Of a stretch of 64,000 bases of DNA, positions 32,501 through 64,000 are shown in pieces. Positions within the stretch are counted from its first letter, which is position 1, and every line of letters begins with the position of its first letter. The DNA lies in assembly GCA_030062745.1 (NCBI GenBank), contig CP099839.1:42953891-43017890 (forward strand). The letters are read 5' to 3'. The translations under genes were made by a program, and so were the position numbers. Source of the stretch: Capitulum mitella (lineage: Eukaryota > Arthropoda > Thecostraca > Pollicipedomorpha > Pollicipedidae). The notes under the pieces were generated by a model. That model was not told the DNA's origin. It ran no database searches and saw nothing but the letters and a program-made list of their open reading frames with translations.

Positions 32501-35500
32501 GGTTGAGAGATATTTCGCAAGAGTGGGACTCAAGCTCAAAGCTGTGAAACAATGGCCAGCATGTGCTCAGCGGCCCATTTTGCGGTGACTTATCTTTCTA
32601 TTTTCGAAACATTTTTTATCTTTCTCAAATTCCCCGATCAAAAGCATTAAGGAGGAATATACTTCAAGAGGCATACCTTAGTAATCGTAAAAAAATGTTT
32701 ATCAAGCCAAGTGTTTTGTTTCTACGAAGGCGCTATAATGGCATTCTGCGTGTTCTGGAGCCTCTGCCCGTGGTTGTAATTTTCCAGAAGCTGCTTTTCC
32801 TTTTTTTCAAAGTCTTTCCCCCGCAGTTTTCCAGAAGTGATAACATATATTTTTAACTTTTATTTTTTTTTTTTTAATCTGCTCATATTATTTTTAATGT
32901 AAGTATAAGTATCTAATTTAATTATATCATCTTTAAATTATTTCAATTTACCCTGACTTTTAAGGTATCAAATTCGTATTTCCATTTGGTGACACAATTT
33001 TTTGAACTCTGAAATCCAACAAAAGGACTTTCAATCCTATCCTGCCATGCAACGCTCAAATAAAGCGATTTTTACCCCTCGCTCTACCCCTCCTTGGTGC
33101 ACTGCCGCCCGCTTGTCCCCTCCCAAAAAATTTCTGAACCGTGGATACACCCATGCCTTTGCCTGCAGTGAGAGATGGTGAGCTCCGCTATGACTGCTGT
33201 GCTCTTCATTCATGTATTTATTTTCTACAAGGAAACCTATAGAAACCTCACAGTATGTTTATGTACAAGGGAGATGATTTACAAACTGGAGACATTTTTA
33301 TGTGAAATTTTTCAGCTTTTGATACCTCTCTTTTTTATTGTCTTTTTGCTGTATTTTTTCAGTAAAAATACTCAATAAAAAAGGTAAGCATATCCGGTAT
33401 CCGGCCGGATACCCAGCACTACGATCCGGCAAATCCGGGACCCGACCGAATCGCAAAAACCCCAATCCGGTGCATCCCTATTATGTCACCAAGGTCCCAA
33501 CTCGACTACCCTTTCTGCTCCATTTTCACGGAGTTGTTCCACTTGTTAGCCGCCAGGCCCCGGGCGCCTGAATCAGCCCTACCTCCCAGCTCCACGCCAT
33601 ATACACTGAGTCAACCTATCTCTGACCACCCGCACACGGTCACGGCCATTATCTGACCTGTCTGGCTGCGTTGATGCCGGCTATGAGGCCTTGTGCGGCG
33701 GCCTCCTCGTACCCGGTGGTGCCGTTCACCTGGCCGGCCAGGTACAGGCCGCGCACGCGGCGCGTCTCCAGGCTGGAGCGCAATTCGCGCGGGTCGATGT
33801 AGTCGTACTCCACGCCGTACCCTGAGCCCCGCCGGGAACGGGCGTCACCAGCCAGGCCGTGTTGGACCGCTCATTCGAAAAACGCGGGTCACAAAATCGA
33901 AAATAAATCAATGTTGACCCACAGCTGACAGGATACGTTGATGAAAGGTGCCATTAGAACGCAAACTGATTTGGCATACGGGCAGCACAGCATGTACGCC
34001 CCCCAGTAACCCGTGACTGCAACAAGGTGTGGTCGTCGCGGCAATACACGCTCAGCGCCCGGGACCGAAATGACGGGGCAGGCGTCCACCCGTGCCGTAC
34101 CGGCTCTGGCCATCTCGCAGCGCTCCAGGCCTGGCAGCTGGCGCAACATCTCCAGCTGCAGCGGCTCCGGCATCGTGCACGACAGACCCTGCGTGTAGAT
34201 CAGGTCGGTGTCCGGGTCGGCCGGCAGACCCTCCGGCTCCAGCCACACCTGGTGATGTCGGTCACCGAACCTGACGGCACGGGCGGCAGCTCAATGAACC
34301 AGATCAACCGGCAGACCCTCCGGCTCCAGCCACACCTGGTGATGTCGGTCACCGAACCTGACGGCACGGGCGGCAGGTCAATGAACCAGATCAGCCGGCA
34401 GACCCTCCGGCCCAAGCCACACCTGGTGATGTCGGTCACCGAACCTGACGGCACGGGCGGCAGGTCAATGAACCAGATCAGCCGGCAGACCCTCCGGCCC
34501 AAGCCACACCTGGTGATGTCGGTCACCGAACCTCACGGCACGGGCGGCAGCTCAATGAACCAGATCAGCCGGCAGACCCTGGTGCTGTCGGTCACCGAAC
34601 CTGACGGCACGGGCGGCAGCTCAATGAACCAGATCAGCCGGCAGACCCTCCGGCTCCAGCCACACCTGGTGATGTCGGTCACCGAACCTGACCCATGCCA
34701 ATCAGGACAACCACGACTAAATTTCAAACTTTGGATCATTAGACCAAAAAATCATCGTCTACCTAGAATCACATACAATGTAGTCCGCAAGCCATCACAT
34801 GACGACCACACTCGCACTGACCTCAGTATTTTGGACTCGATGGACGGACAGTAGCGGGGGCCGTTAATCTCTTCTCTGATGTGAACGTTACGGTCCAGCG
34901 ACCTCCTCACGATGTTCCCCACCTCTGGCGGTGTGTACGTCATGTGGCACAGCAGCTGGTCTTCGGGCTGTGGTCAGAACAGTGAAATGATAATAAAAAA
35001 GTCGAAATCAGGGGAGATAGCAAACTACTTCTGAAGCAGTAGATCAGGACAAGTCAGACCCACGGAACAACATGACAGTACAGGACAGGTTTTTTTACCC
35101 ACGCACATTATTATTGGAGATGCCAACTTTTCTTAGTTGGTTTTCCATAACACCACAAAAAGTCTCTAAGTGCTGCAAACATCATCCAGGAACCATCTCC
35201 AGATTAACTCTTACAGCCATTCTAAGAACTGAGCCAGTGGTCTACGTCATAAGAAATTTAGCGATGCACGGCTTCACAGGATGTCAGCAATTATCGTGAC
35301 ACCACGTTAATATACAAAAATATGCACAAACATACACCCTGAAAAAATATTCACGGATGTGATCGACCCAAAACCTGGTGGCACCCTCCGTCGATCCACT
35401 GGCAGTCGGTCACACGCGGCCACTTGGCACCTTGATCCAGACGGTGTCGTTCAGGAAGGAGAAGGGCTGCGGCACGTCGTCGCCCCGGTGCGCCTCCAGC

Positions 35501-37948
35501 CGGCTGAAGTCTATACTCCGCTTCAGAACACGAGGCGGCGTGCCTGACAAACATTCGCTCAGGTTCACTACAGTAACTGCCGTGCCAAGTCCTATTTCAG
35601 GGACAGTGACTGCAGAGAGGCACTGAGTGGAATATGTTGGGTGATGTGAGCCGGAGGTTTCGGAGTATTTCCGCTCACAGGATGTTTACCGAAAACGGGC
35701 GCAGCACGCACTTTTGTCAAATAAAACACGACTCGTTTGCAAACAAAGACAGCCAACGATCATAATGACTGTATCTCTCCAAGTGATCGTCCTCTATTTT
35801 TCTTGTGATGGTCACCACAGTGGTATCCTCATTATCCACTTCAGTCCAACTCTGGAGTAGACATTTCAGAAATCAAACGTAGGTGGGCATTATGAGTCGT
35901 TTTTTTTTTAACACGACACAGAGAGCCGGGCAATACATCAGCTGATGGCCCTTCTTGGGCGCTCCTGCTTGCCGGTTTTCAGGCGGCTGATACGGAACTC
36001 GAGCCGCTCAAGGGCGCGCGCCAGCTGGACGGCCGGCTGATCGCCGACCCGGCCGGCTGGCCACGACTCGGCGCCGATACTGATCTGACCGCGCAGGAAC
36101 GTGCCGGCCGTCAGGATCACCGTCTGGGAGCTCAGCTCCCGGCCGTCCGCTGCGTCAGAACACAGCAGTCAATATCCAGACCAGACAGACCACCTCAGAG
36201 ATCAGCTCCCGGCCGTCCGCTGCGTCAGAACACAGCAGTCAATATCCAGACCAGGCAGACCACCTCAGAGATCAGCTCCCGGCCGTCCGCTGCTTCAGAC
36301 AGAGCTGTCAATAAACAGGCAATATCCAGACCGGACTCAGAACACTCATAAATGGAAGAAAGTGGGAAGGAATGGAATCCAGGCGTCACACGTAAGCCCA
36401 CACTGGCGAAGAATTGGGAGTGATCATGGAGTGCAGGGATCATGCTCCAGAGCAGACCTATATTACTGGTCCAAAGCCATGTGCGGAATCGCAGCCGTGC
36501 AGAGCCTGTGCCACTGGAGCGGCGCCCCGCGTGGAGCCGCACCTGTGCGGACGCCGCGGCAGACGGCCGAGCCGGACCCCTCTCCATCAGCCAGGACCAG
36601 GTCATCCACGGCCGCCTCTATCACGCGCAGGCCCGGCGTGGCTAGCAGGCAGTGCTGCAGCTGGCGCCGATACAGCTGCCGGTCGATCTGAGCCCGCGGG
36701 CCCCAGACGGCCGGGCCCTTCCGCCGGTTCAGAACCTGCGGGCGGCCGCGCGCCGTTCAGCGGACGCCACGCACGAGAATACGGCCGAAACGCCGTGTCG
36801 TGCCTCAGTGATGGATTGGATCATTTTGCAATGTTGGTCTGTCCAAAGAAGATGGAAACCCTGACGTGTGATTTGACATGTTAGCTCTGCATGCCTCAGA
36901 CAAAAGGCACCATGTGAAGACTTGTTTGCTTGCAAATCCATTGAACCAAAACAAAAATCTGGCAACTAATCAACCATATCCCAACATTTGTTAGTTTTTA
37001 ATGGTGTAAATCAGGTCTGCAGACTTCAATGTTTCAGATGTTTTGGTCACCTGGTCACTCACCTTGTACTGTACTCCAGATAGATCACATATCTTCCCAC
37101 ACAGGCCATCCAAAGCATCAATTTCTTTCATCAAATGTCCTTTTCCAATGCCTCCAAATGAGGGATTGCAGGACATTTCACCTAAAACAAATCATGCAAT
37201 CTGAAAACTTCACACAGGTATTATAAATCAATCATCCTTCAATTACAAACATGCAAAGACCAAATGACATGCATGAGATGCTGCAGAAATCTTTAGGATA
37301 ACATGAAATTGCATTGCATTTTTCTGCAGATGTAATGATATTGCTGTATCAAATGATATTAGATGGCTTAAATAATATAGAAATTAGAAAAAACTGGAAT
37401 GTTTCAGTTTTCCATATGTATACAGGAAAACAGTGCAAGTACAAAAATGGAACTTGATGTGAAACATGCTGGAATGTATGAGCTTCAAGAAGACAAATAA
37501 AAGGTCTATTCTGCTAGCTGGCTTCAAAGACCCACCAATTGTGGCCATCTTGTGTGTGATGAGGAGGGTGCGACCACCAAGCCGGGAAGCAGCAGCAGCT
37601 GCCTCAGTGCCTGCATGACCCCCACCAACCACAATGACATCATAGGAGGGAGAGCTGTATCCATGGTTGCCAAGACGGTTTTGGCATGTTGTGTGTAAAA
37701 GGCGCCGTAAACCTGAAAGCAGGATCCACCATTTAAAACAATCTTCACTTCATTTAATCACACCAGACAACTTCCAGCTCCAGCCAAACAATAATGATGC
37801 TTTTTTGTGCAACCACATTATCAACTCCAACAAATTTACCTTCATGCTGCAATTTGATCACAATGTAAGGAACAGATCCTCTTTTATCAAAGATGCCACA
37901 TCAGCAAATGAAAATGTTTCTTGTTGCATTTTATCACTCACCAGACAT
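26558..37948 (-). CDS. MTO1: MTO1, mitochondrial tRNA U34 taurinomethyl modification enzyme (MnmG family), complete, 692 residues
   Basis: With GTPBP3 this FAD enzyme installs the 5-taurinomethyl group on U34 of mitochondrial tRNAs. Exons on the minus strand: 37948-37942, 37712-37536, 37181-37063, 36735-36543, 36149-35973, 35543-35431, 34967-34822, 34270-34101, 33821-33658, 31940-31769, 30222-30060, 29851-29639, 29281-29171, 28773-28713, 26650-26558 (TGA). All phases agree and the total is 2,079 bp. Residues 1-20 are an Arg-rich mitochondrial leader. The FAD motif is [15 protein letters not shown] (30-44). Both conserved MnmG cysteines are present, in [13 protein letters not shown] (Cys66) and GPRYCPSIE (Cys302). 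Also seen are [34 protein letters not shown] and [20 protein letters not shown]. The C terminus reads [19 protein letters not shown]. The donor after 35973 is GC, not GT. Least certain are the 7-bp first exon and the acceptor at 29852. Introns rule out bacterial contamination. Confidence 0.95.
26675..28170 (-). repeat. 33-bp minisatellite, more than 40 copies, in the last MTO1 intron
   Basis: The unit contains GTCAGCGGGAGGCCTGAGGA and CGTGGGGTTCTCT. A 30-bp variant with GTGGAGCTCT recurs at intervals, giving a higher-order pattern. The sequence between the array and the last-exon acceptor (GAGCTCTCCGTCAG) resembles the 30-bp variant, so the array begins about 20 bp from the splice site. The right end becomes diverged after 28020. 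Confidence 0.95.
30218..31000 (-). repeat. 26-bp minisatellite, about 30 copies, containing the acceptor of MTO1 exon 11
   Basis: On the minus strand the unit reads TCTGTCGGCAG/GGTACC, where the slash is the 3' splice site used by the exon starting at 30222. Practically every copy retains the AG and a short pyrimidine stretch. Only the copy nearest the coding sequence (30218-30243) is needed. The unit is not a multiple of three, so use of another copy would shift frame. Confidence 0.95.
31447..31766 (-). repeat. (GGAC)n microsatellite touching the donor of MTO1 exon 10
   Basis: About 75 tetranucleotide repeats with an internal block of GGGC units near 31655-31677. It stops a few bases from the donor after 31769 (AAAG/GTGCGC). 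It explains the [10 protein letters not shown] and TDGRTDGRT open frames, which are not genes. Confidence 0.97.
32248..33480. mobile_element. Non-autonomous hAT-like DNA transposon in an MTO1 intron
   Basis: The left end TGGGGATGCACCGGAT and the right end ATCCGGTGCATCCCTA are inverted repeats of 16 bp with one mismatch. Subterminal CCGGATA/TATCCGG motifs are numerous at both ends. The interior is AT-rich and unlike the surroundings, and contains no transposase that I can recognise. The flanking octamers TTATCTGT and TTATGTCA are only partly alike, so the target duplication is weak or decayed. The TIR start and 8-bp spacing suggest hAT; the superfamily is tentative. Confidence 0.65.
34254..34700 (-). 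repeat. 87-bp repeat, about 5 copies, containing the acceptor and first ~50 bp of MTO1 exon 8
   Basis: The unit includes intron end plus acceptor (GTGCCGTCAG) plus the start of exon 8 ([17 protein letters not shown]). The copy at 34254-34270 continues into the real exon. The upstream copies run into an in-frame stop (LVH-stop) before the next acceptor. One copy is shortened by an internal deletion. Upstream copies are therefore exon fragments with their own splice site. Confidence 0.93.
36129..36340 (-). repeat. 70-bp repeat, three copies, containing the acceptor and start of MTO1 exon 5
   Basis: The segment AGCTCCCGGCCGTCCGCTGC followed by GTCAGAACACAG occurs three times. On the minus strand each copy has an acceptor followed by the codons for DGREL. 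The innermost copy (acceptor before 36149) continues into the exon ([15 protein letters not shown]). Confidence 0.93.
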
Positions 37949-40900
37949 TGTTGCATACAGTTTAAATGTGATGACTAGCAGAATTTACAGATGCAGCACA
38001 GCAGCTGCAGAACAGGTACAACACACAATAATGCATTAATGATGTGCATTTGATGTAGCCGACGTCGGAAAACTTGCACTTTTAACAATTCTTGTGTCCA
38101 ATCAAGCGTCAGTCATTGGTTTGTGAAGCAACACAAACCGTAACATGTACCGGAACACGGCCTTTTCATCTCATCGGGCCTGATAGAGGGCTTGTTTGTT
38201 TGTCTGTGAGTTAAGACACACAGCCTCTTGGGCTCAGGTGTCCAAATTCTTGACTCACGTCTTGTCTCGTAAGGCTTCAGACAGTCGTCTGATGGTACAG
38301 GGCCTTGACCGGGCCCTCGCCATTATTTGTCTGAACTGCGTGATATCTGAAACTATTTGCAGGTTCCACATTCAAGTGTTTTTACAGATTTTTGTATGCT
38401 GCAAATATTATGGTTGTCATAGCCAACGCAAATTTCCAAGCTTTGCAAGTGCATGCACGTATGACGCACGAGTACTGCGTCGAGGAAGCAAAGGTCAATA
38501 AAGGATAAGAATTTGTGAAAAATTATCTAAAGGTTCTAAGCACAGGTTCCAGGGGGTACATCGAACAAGTTTGCCACATTTGTACCATGTTTTGGGTTCT
38601 GGAAAGAGCTCGTTTTTCTGCGCAACAGCTACAACTCGGCATACAGCAAAATCGGCTGTACCTTGTACTCAGCATGTTCCGTTTCCTGCTGTTTAGCAGA
38701 CCAGTATAATGGTGTACATGTACACACTTCAAAACGCGCAGTACGTGTGATAATTGGTATGATTTGTATTTTAGTTCTACATCCTACAAAATAACATCCG
38801 TTCTGCCAAGTGAGTAGAACGTTAAGCCACTGCCGCTTTTGGATGTTCGTTGCAGTATTGGTGGTTATTCCCAAGACCCTCTTCCTAGTCCAAAGTCTGA
38901 TAATACGGGCAAAACGTCAATCCGTCTGCTTTGATGCGTGACACGAATGCCATGGGAGGAGGCGTCCTTTTCACCTAGGTTTAAGAGCGAAGTTGTTTTC
39001 TCTCGCTGTTTCAGACCCTTGAAGCACGCCAGCATCCGGCATCGCTTTAGCCTGCACGGCCACGGGTCCGTCGGACACGAAAAATGGTAAGGTGGGAAGA
39101 TCAGTTGAAAGCCGTTAATTTGGACCGTGTGTTGTACTGCATTGTCTTTTCTTGTTCTGGTATCTAGACGGGAATTGAACCCTGGAAGAAAGTAGGTGCC
39201 AAATTTGGAGTGTTTCGCGCAGTTTTCTGTCAGCTTGAAAGATACGCTTTTTGGCTCTTTGTATGGTCCACTTAGTCCCCGTAAATGAAGGTAAGGATAG
39301 ACTGGATTTTTAATTCTTGTGAACTTTACATTGTCTGTCCCGGCCATGCTCTTCCTCGAAACCACCATTGGAGTCGTTGCCAGGTATCTGACTTCAGGCC
39401 AGAACTGGGTTACTTAGGTGCGGATAGGTAGCCTGGATGACATGCCTACCAGCGGCTGACTGCTAGCCGCAGACCCTTCGTCTTGTCTGTCACTGGACCA
39501 CTTGCCTGCATGGCACCCCCTATGTCCGATTCCGCTTCGTTACCAATGCTGCGGTTCGAATCAGGAACGTTACTGCGCTCCAGCCAGCAGGTGAACCCCT
39601 ATCGGCTGTCTTTAACTAGTGGTAGCCGACTGGTCCACGGCACCGGCGACTGAAACAAATCATCTCAATCGGCTTTGGACTCCTCTTACATAGACTAACT
39701 GATGAGGTTCAGCTGCAGCTCGGTCCGGTTCCTAAGCACCCCTGAAACAATCCGCCCGAATCTAATGGGAGCCCTGACGAAGCCAGCCGTCGCCCCGAAC
39801 CGGCAGAACACTACCGCCACCTCTGTTGGGGCGCCCCTCGCCGCAGACGGCCGCCGGGCGGCGCCAACGCCGGCCGGCGGCTGCTGACGTCACGCGGCGC
39901 CGACCGCCGGCGCGTCGGTTCAATATTGCCGCGAGCGTGCGGCCGACGGTACCGACGCGGCGAGGTCCCGGCTGCGGCCGCTCGACGTCCTGCCTGCGGC
40001 GGGAGGCGGCCAGAGCGCGGCCTGCCGCGGGGCCGGGAGTGAGGTCCGAGGCGCTCCTCTCGCAGCCAGCAGGCAGCACACCAGGTGAGCGCTGACGACA
40101 CCCGTACCATTCTCTCTCGAAGGCGTCAGAGTTTTCTTCTGAAGGACTGCACAGAGCTGTGTCTCTGTATCATCGCGTCATGGGCCCGCAGTGCACGTGC
40201 GCGCGAGCGTTCGACACTCACGGTTGTCTGTGTGCCCGCGCAGTCTGGAGATGTTCGTCGGCCGCGGCCGGCGCCGTCGCCCCGAGGCGCGTCGACGAGG
40301 TCGTTACGTCGTTATCGACACCTGTCGGACGGTCCGCGGCACTCGCCCGGACTCCGGTAATTGGCGCGGCGATCTCGCACAAGTGTGACACCAATTGCCG
40401 ACCGTGGCCCGCGCGTTACTGTCCGCTCAGAGCCGGGCCACGGCCGTGCTGACGGTGAGCCGGGCCGGACGGCGCTGCCATGGACGCCCGGCCGCCCCTC
40501 CTGCCGGCCGACGTCGACGCGGGCTGACGTAAGCGGAGCCGACCGTGAGCAGGACACGTTGCCACGTCTTGCGCCGTTTTCCCGAGCTGAGGCGGCCGAA
40601 GCACCGCGTCGATTCCCTGTTTTGCATGCCACTCGCGGTGTTCTCGTTCAGGTGGGGCCGGTCCACGCTCTCGCAGCGTTGTCGGCGGCGTTTGGGTCGC
40701 TGTTTTGGCGTCCTCTCCGGTGATCGGTCGCTCCCCTCGCGTGCCGGGCTCTCCCTCTCTGCGCGGGGCCGTTTACGGCCGGCCGGCACGGCGCCCCTCC
40801 GGCCGCTCCCCCGTCGGTCGGCAGCCCCGGTCGGCAGCGTCGGCCGCCCTCCGACGGCGGCGGCTCCGTCTCGGCCGGCGGCGGCGCGGCGCGGCCGCGA

Positions 40901-43677
40901 TTGCTTCCGTGCAGCTGGCTAATGAGGGCGCGGCGGCGGCCGGCCGCCGCTCCGGGACTTGGCGCGCCAGCCCGAGTCTTGAGAGCCCGTCCAGCTCGTC
41001 GCCGCTCGATTTGAACGCGGCTGACGTGGCAGTTTGAAGGTCTGCGTGGCGCATTTGATGCAAATGACGAGAGATAATATCAGGCGTTTTCAGGTCGCGT
41101 TGATACAGCTCACAGACCCAAGCTATTTTGGCAGATGAAAAGTAGGGGTGCTTTGGTTTGCTTGTTATAGCTCTTCTTTATTACCAACTTATGAGCTGTA
41201 TGCGTGGTTTGTGAATGGCTGAAGCTGTGACGAATCATTACGAAACACATATCAAACCAGCGCGACAAGCATCATCATAGTGACTGACGTTTTTCATTGC
41301 AGCAGATTCCACCCGGCAGCGCTGCCGTTTTTCCGTTCGGTGTATTGTTCCGTGCAACTGTCATTCACGTCTGGTTCTGGGTCGTGTCGTGCGTGGAACG
41401 CTACACTGCGTGCCTTGCCATCTGTTCATCCGTAGTGGTGCGGAACTAGCCGAGCCCCCCTCCGGCCCAGACAGGATGTTAGTTCTGCTGCGAGCCGAGC
41501 CGGCGCGCTGCCGGGCTGCGGCCATCCGGCTCTGCTGAGCCGGCCCTCGGTCGAGCCCGCCGCCGTCACCGCGCGGGGAAGCGACCCACGCGGCCGTGCC
41601 CTCGACCTGTGTCGGCTGGCCGGGCGGCGTGCGGGGGCGGCCGGCTGCCGCGTCCGGTGCGGGACGGGCCCGGCCGCGTGGGTCACGCTCGCGGCTTCCT
41701 CCGGCGGCGCGGCTGGCGGCCTGCCCGCCCGGCCGCGTTATTCGCACCGAGTCAGGCGGCACGACTCGGCCGGCTCGGAGCGCAATCCGCGCAGCTGTGC
41801 GAGCGGCATTTGGTCAAGGTCCGGCGGCTGCCGTGTGCTGAAATGGATTGAGAGCAGCTGTCATGCTCTGCTTCCAGGGATCTGGAGCAGCCACCGTGCT
41901 CTGCTATCGCGATCTGGGGTAGCTGCAGGCTGTGCTGTGGCGGATCTGGGACAGCTACCATGCTCTGCTGTCGGGATCTGGGACAGCTGCTGGCTGTGCT
42001 GTCGCGGATCTCGGTTGCTGTAGGCTGTGCTGTCGCTGATCTGTAGCCCAACTGTAGCCCCTCCTGTCGCGGATCTGGGGCATCTGTCACGCTGTGCCGC
42101 CGGGGACTTTGGAACGTTGCTGTGTCGCCGCCGCCGCGTGACGTCAGATCAGTTTGCTAGAGTTGCCCGCCTTCCGGTTTAAACGGTGCTGCCGCTCGGA
42201 TTGCGACGTTCTGGAAACCGATGTCCGTTTGCGGACGATCGGAGCCTGAGAGGTGTACTTCACCTACCGAGTCCAGTGGAATACCCGTGGCATTGTGGAT
42301 CACATGTGCAGTCCGTGTGCTTTCGATGCTGCGGTCTTCTTTTTGTCATGCTATCAACAAAAGAATGGGCGGTGGACAAACCTTGTTGATCGGCAAACCC
42401 AGCAAAAACTGAGTGAGCTCAAACTTAAAACCAAGCAGGCAGGTCAGTGCTGCGGCAGGTGTACAGACTGTGGCCAATGCCGCCTCTCCTGCCCCGCGCC
42501 CTGCCGGTCCCGGCGGCCGATAAGCCACTCCTCCGCGTGATTCACGGCGGCTCGGATCCGGTGTGAACGGGTCCGCCTATCGGCCGCGCCAGCCGTGCGA
42601 CCGGCCGTGCATGGCGCCACGCTGGGGCACGCCGCGGCCGCCGTGCCGCTGACACGTCTGGGTTCATATGACGTCATTCATCCGACGATATGACGTCAGC
42701 TCCTTTCAGGGCTAAAAAAATGAGTCGCGACTCGCATGCCTGGCAGGCCACTGTTGGTTAGAGGTCTGTAAATGTTTTTGTGGCGGCTTTTGTCAAAAAA
42801 AAATAGTTTTCTTTTTCCAGTATGCTGTTTTACCGCGTTACGTACCTACTGTGCGTCGACAAGCTATCATTATCAAAAAATCACCAGCTATAAATGCTGT
42901 CTAAACACATTTCCACATCAATAACAATGTGCCTCGTCATCGCAAATAGGTCGGCTGTCGCAGAGTTTGGATATCTCACCATAGCATCCTTACGGATCAC
43001 ATAAAGGCTCCCTTGATTAGAGCGTGCGGATCGCAGGGGCTGTCGTGATCAGCGTCCTCCGGTCAGCCATTTGGCGCCGGGCCGGACGTGCCGGCGGAAA
43101 CGACACGCATGTGCGTATTAATAGCAGGCCGCAGTGGCTGGTGTGGCTTCAGCTCCCCTCCTGGTGCCGCCGCCCCGCCCTCCCGTCTGCGGCGGCCTGA
43201 GCTGCCGCAGACCGCGCCGGGCAGATGGCCCCGGGGAATGGCGCCCGCGGCCGGCCGCGGACGCCGCCGGCGCGGCACCGTCGGCCTGGGGCGCGGCGGC
43301 GTGGCCGGGCGGAACGCAGCCGACCCGGCCGGCCGGCCCGGACTCCTGACCAGACGGCGTCCTCTGCTCCCCGTCTGGGCGCACGGCCGCTGCCCGGGTC
43401 AGGCCGCCGGGGGGGGGGAGGGGCCGCACTGTGCCCGGCAGGTGCACGTGCCGTCCGCCGGCAGGGAACTTGTGTGACGCCGGCCGGCCGCTGTTGCATG
43501 CGCCGGCATGGCGGCCGGTGTCGCTGGTGTCGCGGCGCACATTCCGGCGGCCAGGTGACGCGGGCGGCGCGATAACGCCGGCGGCGATAGCGGCGCGGGG
43601 GCCCGAGAACGCCGCAGTATCGCGCCGCCGTCACCTGCCGGGAGATGTGAGGCCGAGCCGGGCCGCAGCCAGCCGCC
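37949..43677. other. Intergenic region between MTO1 and the next plus-strand gene; no coding exon seen
   Basis: AT-rich up to about 39.4 kb, then CpG-rich from 39.8 kb. Diverged tandem sequence of about 35 bp (GGGATCTGGGACAGCTGC type) lies at 41850-42095. No open frame shows a family resemblance. The region must carry the MTO1 promoter near 38 kb and probably the promoter of the gene starting at 43678. Confidence 0.55.
39800..41040. promoter_or_regulatory. CpG-rich block with a possible untranslated first exon ending at 40083
   Basis: Dense CpG over about 1.2 kb and no convincing protein. A good donor context (CACACCAG/GTGAGCGC) occurs at 40083, as expected of a 5' UTR exon on the plus strand. 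Which gene it would belong to cannot be told; the one at 43678 is possible. Confidence 0.35.

Positions 43678-64000
<20,323 letters not shown>

Noticed and set aside
26558..37948. Bacterial mnmG/gidA from contamination
   Set aside because: The coding sequence is split into 15 phase-consistent exons with a mitochondrial leader, so it is the nuclear MTO1.

Overview
The window is nuclear DNA from an animal, most likely an invertebrate; a crustacean or other arthropod is a guess. Every recognisable protein is broken by GT-AG introns, coding exons are 60-1,400 bp, much of the DNA is GC-rich, and tandem repeats are abundant. Gene models below were built by eye from protein similarity recalled from known families, splice-site consensus and reading-phase continuity. 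No transcript data were available. Most long open frames in the window are tandem repeats read as protein.

Layout. (1) 1.3-4.4 kb, minus strand: a voltage-gated proton channel (HVCN1/Hv1) in at least four coding exons. (2) 4.4-10.1 kb: non-coding, with an AT-rich block from about 6.3 kb. (3) 10.1-23.7 kb, plus strand: a 17-exon gene whose phases join into about 1,863 codons. It has a disordered N-terminal half, a Cys/His-rich exon and a long alpha-helical C-terminal half. I do not recognise it securely. (4) 25.1-26.0 kb: a homogeneous 52-bp satellite. (5) 26.6-37.9 kb, minus strand: MTO1, the mitochondrial tRNA uridine-34 modification enzyme, complete in 15 coding exons and 692 residues. (6) 38.0-43.6 kb: GC-rich, probably promoter-bearing DNA between MTO1 and the next gene. 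(7) 43.7 kb to the right edge, plus strand: a gene starting in a CpG-rich block at 43678, with a first intron of about 13.6 kb and further exons from 57.3 kb. It runs off the window. Its middle exons encode a helical domain that may be a death-fold domain.

The most striking signal is a recurring relation between minisatellites and splice junctions. At least six exon-intron boundaries in three different genes lie inside, or form the first unit of, a tandem array, so the splice site itself has been copied. Further arrays or a microsatellite lie against other junctions. The best case is HVCN1: 17 copies of a 42-bp unit contain the end of the S4 voltage-sensor coding sequence plus its 5' splice site, and 42 is a multiple of three, so every copied donor has the same phase.

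The four genes have no evident functional connection. HVCN1 is a plasma-membrane or organelle proton channel, MTO1 acts in mitochondria, and the other two are unassigned.
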